43,965 nt of DNA, from assembly GCF_035506375.1 (NCBI RefSeq), contig NZ_DATJPM010000022.1:1-43965 (forward strand), written 5' to 3'. Source of the DNA: Methanocella sp. (GTDB taxonomy: Archaea; Halobacteriota; Methanocellia; Methanocellales; Methanocellaceae). A program made the position numbers and the translations under genes. Below, piece by piece: positions 38,985 through 43,965 of the stretch. Within the stretch, counting starts at the first letter, position 1. Every line of letters starts with the position of its first letter. The notes under the pieces were generated by a model. That model was given only the letters and a program-made list of their open reading frames with translations, did not search any database and was not told the DNA's origin.

Positions 38985-41360
38985 TTAAATGCAGTACCTG
39001 CGCCGGTCGCGGAGCTCGGCGACCTTGGCGTCGTTCCAGCCGCCCGTGACCGAGTCGCCGCTGCCGATGCGCTGGCAGTAGCCTGTGATCCTCGAGTAGT
39101 ACTCCAGGGCGGAGCCGGTGGCGCCGCAGTTCTGGCAGGCCTTTTGCAGGCCGCCGGAGGCCGTCGAGCAGTTCTTGCAGGTCGTCAGGTCGCGCGTATA
39201 GTCGAACAGGCCCATGTTGGTGTTGCGGCACAGCTTCTCCGTTAAGGACATCAGTCCCTCCGGGTTCGGCGTGCCCTCGCCCAGGAAGAGGTGCGTGATG
39301 TGGCCGCCATTGCATACCGGGTGGAACTCGCCCTCGAGCCTCGCCCGCTCGAACAACGGCACGTCCGCGTCGACCTCCAGGTGGGAGCTGTTAGTGTAGT
39401 ACACGTTGGCCTTCTCCCGGTCGCCCTTGACGATTGCCCGGTCGCCGAACTCGAGGAGGTCGAGCTTCGCGAAGCGGCCCGCCGTCGACTCCGCCGGAGA
39501 CTGCGTGAGCGTCCAGCGCCAGTCCGTCATCTCGGTGCGGAACTCGGCCCAGTCGCGCATGTACTTTATGAGGTCCATGCCGAAGTCGTAGGCGTCCTTC
39601 GACTCGTGGAGGGCCTTGCCCATGTGGATCCTGGCGAATTCGTTTAAGCCAACGAATCCTACCGTGTGCGTCAGGTCCTTGAACTGGTAGTAGTCCTCGC
39701 CGCTCTTGCCCTTCTGGGTCAGGAACGGGAGGAGCTTGTTCTCGTAAAGGCGCCTCTCCATCAGGTTGTGCTTGATCTCCAGCGACTCGCGGCACAGGTC
39801 GAGCCGCTGGTCGAGGAGCTCGAAGACCTTGTTATCGTCGCCGTTCGCCTCGATGGCGATCCGCGGCAGGTTGATGGTGTGATAGTGGATGTTGCCCGTC
39901 CGCATGGTGCTATACCTGGGGTTCGGGTAGCCCTGCCGGTCGGCCCAGTCCCCGCTGAGGCGGGTGCGGCAGCCCATGCTGTTGACCGCCTGGTGCTGCC
40001 ACCCGGGCAGCATGTTCAGGATGTACGGGGTGCCGTACTTCGAGAAGAGGTAATGCACCTTGAGCAGCAGCTCCTGCTGCTTCGGGTCCTTGAAGGCCGA
40101 GTCCCGCACTTTGACTATAGTGTTCGGGAAAAGGTGCGGCTTGCCCCGGGCGTCGCCGTCCAGGAACACGTCGAGTAAGGCCTCGGTGAAGACGATGAGC
40201 TCGTCCTCGAAGTCGCCGTACTTGCCGACGATCTTGCCCTTCGGGCCGACGGCCGGCTCGTCCCTCAGGAACGGCGGAACGGTCAGCTCGATGTTGATGT
40301 TCGAGAAGACGACCTGGCCGCCCCGGGCCACGTACTGCATGTTCATCTCGTAGACGAACGCCTGGGCTACTTGCTTTACTTCGTCGTAGCTCATGCCCGT
40401 GAAGAACGGGGCCATGAACACGTTGAAGTTGTCCAGCGACTGCCCGCCCGCCATGTTGGTCTGGCTGCTCGCCAGTATCTTGGCGGCGTGGAGCGCCGCG
40501 ACCATGGCGTGCTTGGGCGGCGCCGCGACCGACGTGTGGTCGCCCGTGCCGTCGACGCGCAGGCCGTTCTGGAAGAACCAGGACAGGTCGTGCTGCAGAC
40601 AGTTGGGCCGGACGGCGAAGTAGTCGGCGTCGTGTAAGTGGATGTCGCCCCGCAGGTGGGCATCCGTGATATGGCGGGGAAGGATCTTCACTAAAAGGTA
40701 CTCGCGAAGTATCTGGTCGCCGGCGAACTTGTGGATCGTCTCGGGGTTGTGGTGCAGGTTCGCGTTCTCCTTGCTGCCCTTCTCGATGAGCTGGGTGACG
40801 TCGTACACCGGCATGCCCAGCCTCGTGTACTGCGAGCGCGCTTCCTCAAGCCCCTCTTCGAGAAGCTGGACCGTCACGATCTCACGGATGAGGGGCGCGG
40901 TGAGGTAATTGACCTTGAGCTTGCGCAGCTTGCCCTCGACCTCCTTTGAGACGTGGGAGGCCACTTCCCGGGACAGGTCCGCTTCCTTGACGAGAGAGTC
41001 CTCGATGAATTTCGGGTCGAAGCGCTCGAGCGTGCCCCTGGACGTCCTCACGAACATCTCGTGGGCCTGCTTATACTTCAGCGCAGCTTCGGGGTTCCGC
41101 TGGTCGACCAGGTTGATCAGAATCGTACGCAATGTTCTGGTGGACATGCCGTCGTATATCTTATACTGCAGCTCGTCCGCTATATCAGCGGCCATCTTGT
41201 AGGGCACGCCAGAACGTATGAGGCTAACGACCACCTTATTGGGGTCGTACAGCTCTATCCTGCTGTCGGATTTTATGATGTAGATGCTCCCCTCTCGCGC
41301 CTTGCTGCCGTAAGACGCAGGTGGAGCACTCGTGCTGTCGGATCTTGTATAATAAGCCAT
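38985..41360 (-). CDS. nrdD: Anaerobic (class III) ribonucleoside-triphosphate reductase
   Basis: A 791-residue glycyl-radical enzyme that makes deoxyribonucleotides without oxygen. Residues about 30-110 form an ATP-cone allosteric domain (RIELYDPNKVVVSLIRSGVP). The catalytic barrel follows (HLHDADYFAVRPNCLQHDL and later MGCRTRLSGDW). The C-terminus has the zinc-binding cysteines CKNCSTASGGLQKACQNC. The glycyl-radical region SRITGYCQRIGSGD closes with DRRRY. Length is typical. GGGATGG precedes the ATG. The leader carries a perfect inverted repeat at 41377-41395, a candidate control site. Confidence 0.96.
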   Translation of the reverse strand: MAYYTRSDSTSAPPASYGSKAREGSIYIIKSDSRIELYDPNKVVVSLIRSGVPYKMAADIADELQYKIYDGMSTRTLRTILINLVDQRNPEAALKYKQAHEMFVRTSRGTLERFDPKFIEDSLVKEADLSREVASHVSKEVEGKLRKLKVNYLTAPLIREIVTVQLLEEGLEEARSQYTRLGMPVYDVTQLIEKGSKENANLHHNPETIHKFAGDQILREYLLVKILPRHITDAHLRGDIHLHDADYFAVRPNCLQHDLSWFFQNGLRVDGTGDHTSVAAPPKHAMVAALHAAKILASSQTNMAGGQSLDNFNVFMAPFFTGMSYDEVKQVAQAFVYEMNMQYVARGGQVVFSNINIELTVPPFLRDEPAVGPKGKIVGKYGDFEDELIVFTEALLDVFLDGDARGKPHLFPNTIVKVRDSAFKDPKQQELLLKVHYLFSKYGTPYILNMLPGWQHQAVNSMGCRTRLSGDWADRQGYPNPRYSTMRTGNIHYHTINLPRIAIEANGDDNKVFELLDQRLDLCRESLEIKHNLMERRLYENKLLPFLTQKGKSGEDYYQFKDLTHTVGFVGLNEFARIHMGKALHESKDAYDFGMDLIKYMRDWAEFRTEMTDWRWTLTQSPAESTAGRFAKLDLLEFGDRAIVKGDREKANVYYTNSSHLEVDADVPLFERARLEGEFHPVCNGGHITHLFLGEGTPNPEGLMSLTEKLCRNTNMGLFDYTRDLTTCKNCSTASGGLQKACQNCGATGSALEYYSRITGYCQRIGSGDSVTGGWNDAKVAELRDRRRYCI

Positions 41361-41703
41361 TCAACCATCCCTTTTTGTCACATGGGATATGTGACCCGAA
41401 CGTTTTTGCCACCTGATGTAATACTTGTAGTGCTTGCGAGATTATAAGGTTTCTCGTGCGTACTTCATAAGTGGACAATTATATTTATGGTCATATCTCA
41501 TTTAGTAGTTGACGGTATTGAAGTGGCGGCTCGTTAATCCCTTGGGCCGCCAAATACACGTAATCGCATCGCAGGCTTCCGATAGTAATCCACTTCGCTT
41601 ACACTACTTTTAACTATTATTGTAATTATATTTTAATAACCATCCTTGAAGATATGAGGCAAATATTTTTACAAAAAATCAATTATAATATAAGGTCACC
41701 ACC
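41361..41703. other. Divergent intergenic region between nrdD and an RNase-H-like gene
   Basis: A 343-bp AT-rich gap. ACCTTATAATC near 41443-41453 (minus strand) is a TATA candidate for nrdD. TTATAATATAAGG near 41684-41696 serves the plus-strand gene. Two hairpins lie between: GTCACAT/ATGTGAC at 41377-41395 and TGGCGGC/GCCGCCA at 41524-41552. No gene is seen. Confidence 0.55.
41377..41395 (-). promoter_or_regulatory. Palindrome in the nrdD leader
   Basis: GTCACATGGGATATGTGAC has perfect 7-bp arms around a 5-bp centre. It lies 17 bp before the nrdD ATG and about 50 bp downstream of the TATA candidate, so it would be in the message; a repressor site or a leader hairpin are both possible. It does not look like the bacterial NrdR box. 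Confidence 0.45.
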
Positions 41704-42432
41704 ATGGACGTGCGATCGATAGACGAGGCCTGCCTGGAGCGCATCCGCGGGCTAAGGCTCCCCGACACCGGGGATAGCAGCCCCTATGTAGTGCTGAGCG
41801 TCCGGGGCGACGGCGCCCGGGCACCGGAGAAGTGGAACGCCCGCGTCTATAAAGATAAAAGCGGCCGCCTGAAGCTGGTGACCGTTGACCTGAAGACGCT
41901 CACGGACCTGCTGGAGGGGCGCAAGCCTGCTGTCAAGCGACGCGTAATCAGCGTGGACGACGCCGGGTGGGGATTTCCCCTTGGCGGCGTCATGATCGGG
42001 GCAACCGATGGCTCCAGGGTCGAGACCGGCCTGGTGCCCGTGGACTATTTCCAGGGAGAACGCTTCGAGCGCCACGAGTACCTGGGCTATGCCACCATGG
42101 TCACGCAGGAACTGCTACGGCGGTTCGATGCCCGCCCCGATGACACGCTGGTGGAGATCTGCACGGGCTACGTGAACGTCGGCTCGAAGGAGGCGCTGCG
42201 GAAGGCCGGCTACGAGGTGAAGGTGACCGAGGTCAGGGGTCTCCTGCAGGACGAGCTGGAAAAGAGGTTCGCCGAGTACGTGAAAGACCTCGGGTACGAT
42301 GGCTACGTGGATCCCAAGGAGACGCACGACCCGAAACCCCCCTTCAAGAATATTATGAAGTGGATTGAGGAAAAGCCAGGAGATCGCATGCGACTTGCTA
42401 AGACCGGGTGGAAATATTTTAAAGATCATTGA
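41704..42432 (+). CDS. Unknown protein with RNase-HII-like motif
   Basis: A 242-residue protein not tied to a named family. A segment at residues 81-98 (VISVDDAGWGFPLGGVMI) resembles the active-site strand of RNase HII, which reads DEAGRGPLAGP, with two adjacent acidic residues (Asp85, Asp86) and the Gly-rich turn. Glu151 in DTLVEICTGY could be a further acidic ligand, as in RNase-H-like folds. The N-terminal 75 residues form a separate small domain. A TATA element is about 15-20 bp upstream of the ATG, so the message may be nearly leaderless. A ribonuclease-H-like nuclease role is an inference from this one motif. Downstream lies an iteron element. Confidence 0.6.
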   Translation: MDVRSIDEACLERIRGLRLPDTGDSSPYVVLSVRGDGARAPEKWNARVYKDKSGRLKLVTVDLKTLTDLLEGRKPAVKRRVISVDDAGWGFPLGGVMIGATDGSRVETGLVPVDYFQGERFERHEYLGYATMVTQELLRRFDARPDDTLVEICTGYVNVGSKEALRKAGYEVKVTEVRGLLQDELEKRFAEYVKDLGYDGYVDPKETHDPKPPFKNIMKWIEEKPGDRMRLAKTGWKYFKDH

Positions 42433-42439
42433 AGGTCAT

Positions 42440-42604
42440 TTGGTGCCGCTTTGTGTAACCCTGGTGACGTTTGGTGATAATAATATATTTTGGTGCCGCC
42501 TGGTGTAATCCTGGTGCCACTTGTAAGCACTCTTGTTTCAACCGCACCAGGATGGACACCAGCCTCACCAATATTTAAAATAATCACCAGGCGGCACCAA
42601 ACTT
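42440..42604. repeat. TGGTGCCGCC iteron element, copy 2
   Basis: Left-half units start near 42440 (TTTGGTGCCGCTTTGTGTAA), 42460 and 42490 (TTTGGTGCCGCCTGGTGTAA). The right half ends with TAATCACCAGGCGGCACCAA (42581-42600), the inverse of the best left unit. It is the same family as 32005-32190 and likewise sits in the gap after a plus-strand gene. Confidence 0.85.
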
Positions 42605-42629
42605 TTTCAAAGTTTCAAATACAGATGCA

Positions 42630-43313
42630 TCATTCGACGCCAGTCGCGGTGATCCTGAACTCGGCGCTCTGCCCCTCGGCCATGGATCGGTGCTTTCGCA
42701 GCACGGCCTGGCGGGTGCCGATGCCGGTGCGGGATAATTGCACTATTATCTTGCTGATGTGCTCCAGCATGTTCCCGCCCACGGCCCTGAGTTCCTCCTT
42801 ATCGACGTCCATGTAGATCTGGTTGGTGATAACGACGGCGATATCGTACTTCCTGGCTAAGCCCAGCAAAATGGTAGCCTGGCTGGCCAGCTCTCTTTTA
42901 AGGAGCATGCTGTCCCCGCTCTCCAGCTCGACCCGGTAGAAGGCCGTGGCCGAGTCCAGGATGATGAGGCCGACGTTCTGCCCGACGATCTTCTCCGTCT
43001 CCTTGACGGCCACGTACTGCTCCTCGAAGCTCGTGGGCTTGAAGTGGATGAGCTTTTGCGCCAGCCTCCGGGCGTCGTCGCCGGCGATCTGCTGGAAGCG
43101 CTCGGCGGAAAAGCCTTCGGTATCGATGTAGATGACGCGCATGCCGGCCCTCAGGGTATTGACGGCTAATTGTAAACAAATGTTGGTCTTCCCGCTCGCG
43201 GGCTCGCCATATAGCTGGGATATCGTGCCGGCCTCGAAGCCCCCGCCCAGGAGTTCGTCCAGCACTTTCGAGCCCGTGGGAAGCCGTTTTATAAGTGTCT
43301 CGCCCATCGCCAT
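42630..43313 (-). CDS. radB: DNA repair and recombination protein RadB
   Basis: A 227-residue RecA/RadA-fold ATPase, shorter than RadA because it lacks the N-terminal helix-hairpin-helix domain. Walker A is GEPASGKT at residues 36-43; Walker B is VGLIILDSATAF. RadB is a euryarchaeal paralogue that assists RadA in homologous recombination. ATG 43313 is preceded by TAGGAGG at 5-6 bp, so it is preferred over the ATG two codons later. CATATAAATG near 43342-43351 (minus strand) is its TATA box. It is divergent from the gene at 43490. Confidence 0.95.
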   Translation of the reverse strand: MAMGETLIKRLPTGSKVLDELLGGGFEAGTISQLYGEPASGKTNICLQLAVNTLRAGMRVIYIDTEGFSAERFQQIAGDDARRLAQKLIHFKPTSFEEQYVAVKETEKIVGQNVGLIILDSATAFYRVELESGDSMLLKRELASQATILLGLARKYDIAVVITNQIYMDVDKEELRAVGGNMLEHISKIIVQLSRTGIGTRQAVLRKHRSMAEGQSAEFRITATGVE

Positions 43314-43419
43314 TTCGTCCTCCTACATTGCGACCTGCTCATTTATATGGTTGTTGGAGGCGCCGAAAATAATCCGCGGCGGCCGCCTTTTGGCAGCGCA
43401 TAACATTTACGTTCAATGC

Positions 43420-43433
43420 GCACTTATAAATAT
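43420..43433 (+). promoter_or_regulatory. TATA promoter of the truncated end gene
   Basis: CACTTATAAATATC is centred about 27 bp upstream of 43453, so transcription should start just before the ATG at 43457, well upstream of the coding region that begins near 43490. Confidence 0.55.
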
Positions 43434-43489
43434 CATGGAATTGCTCATTTGTTACCATGAAGGGAGGGTCCTGAAGGAAGGAACGAGGC

Positions 43490-43965
43490 ATCATCGCGCT
43501 CATAACGTCCGACTTCGCCGTCTATGAGGAGGCAGTCGCGCTCCTCAAGGAACGGCAGGCGCCTTTTATCACTCTCCGGCTCACCGACCCCATACCCCAT
43601 AATGTGAAAGTCGTCATCACCACGGCGGAGGAAGCCTCTAAGATCCAGTGGGAAGGCCCCCACCTGCTCATTTTCGACGACCCGCAGGGGACCATTGACC
43701 GCGCTATTAACATTCTCAGGGGCAACGGCCACGCGGAGCCGCTGGTCATCGGCATCGACCCCGGCCGGAGGCCCGGCATCGCGGTGCTCTCCGGCGACAT
43801 GGTCGTCGCGGTCTACCAGGTCGGCATCACCGAGGTGGAGCCCACCATCCGGAAGGTCGCCCACGAGTACCATACGAGCATCTCGACCATCCGCATCGGG
43901 AGCGGCGCCCGGCTCATGACCGCCCAAATAATAAACACCCTCCTGGAGGGCGGCTTTAAAGTGGA
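43490..43965 (+). CDS. RuvC/RNase-H-like-motif protein, truncated at window end
   Basis: The open frame encodes at least 158 residues and runs off the window. It reads like a real protein: LITSDFAVYEEAVALLKERQ at the start, then VKVVITTAEEASKI and LVIGIDPGRRPGIAVLSGDM. The latter resembles the first active-site strand (DPG) of RuvC/YqgF-type RNase-H-like proteins, and then STIRIGSGARLMTAQIINTL follows. No ATG, GTG or TTG occurs at the expected beginning; ATC 43490 or 43493, with GGAAGG about 8 bp upstream, is the likely start. An in-frame ATG at 43457 is separated by a TGA at 43472. Divergent from radB, which hints at a DNA repair role. Function is inferred only. Confidence 0.6.
   Translation, partial: MIALITSDFAVYEEAVALLKERQAPFITLRLTDPIPHNVKVVITTAEEASKIQWEGPHLLIFDDPQGTIDRAINILRGNGHAEPLVIGIDPGRRPGIAVLSGDMVVAVYQVGITEVEPTIRKVAHEYHTSISTIRIGSGARLMTAQIINTLLEGGFKV

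Noticed and set aside
43457..43474. Selenocysteine (TGA) codon joining ATG 43457 to the downstream frame
   Set aside because: No SECIS-like structure is recognisable, and the residues between (RKERG) do not extend the fold. A non-standard start is simpler.

Overview
The window looks like a chromosomal segment of a methanogenic euryarchaeon. The best guess is the order Methanocellales (Methanocella-like), judged from gene content and high-GC coding style, not from any search. Archaeal markers are membrane-anchored LonB, RPA next to its RPA-associated protein, RadB, an archaeal-type tRNA G10 methyltransferase, a stand-alone GuaA amidotransferase subunit, a UPF0200/UPF0201 fusion, class III (anaerobic) ribonucleotide reductase and AT-rich TATA-type promoters in short AT-rich gaps. 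I see no rRNA, tRNA, CRISPR array, transposase or phage gene.

Layout. 1-6 kb: an HTH regulator, LonB, and the TldD/PmbA protease pair. 6-7.8 kb: a lipoprotein, a flavin-binding PPOX-fold protein and a secreted regulatory-like-domain protein. 7.9-10.6 kb (minus): a tRNA methyltransferase, ACT-domain and UPF0210 operon. 10.9-19.1 kb: the most unusual block. It holds two large paralogous membrane proteins, each with an outside beta-propeller and two inside winged-helix domains. Three small or medium secreted proteins with carboxypeptidase-regulatory-like domains lie among them. The two sensors share a 13-bp box fused to their TATA elements, and a third inverted copy points into a structured intergenic region. 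19.4-21 kb (minus): RPA and its associated protein. 21.3-24.7 kb: a Gly/Trp-rich secreted protein, an AbiEi-like protein, GuaA subunit A, a cysteine-cluster protein and a peroxiredoxin. 24.7-28.2 kb (minus): a second cysteine-cluster protein, a small membrane protein with two cupredoxins, and a radical SAM protein. 28.3-30.9 kb: a P-type-ATPase-like protein that has lost its catalytic motifs, then another secreted protein. 31-38 kb: RNase Z, a DUF5806-like protein, two MFS transporters around a repeat array, a sugar isomerase-like protein and the UPF0200/0201 fusion. 38-41.4 kb (minus): NrdG and NrdD. 41.7-44 kb: an RNase-H-like-motif protein, RadB, and a truncated protein that runs off the end.

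The gaps carry at least four kinds of dispersed repeat: long hairpins, TGGTGCCGCC iterons, a CTGACGGAGGCACTATT family and CCACAGTGG-type repeats. The main candidates for something undescribed are the paired propeller/winged-helix sensor locus with its shared promoter box, and the P-type ATPase pseudoenzyme beside the cupredoxins.
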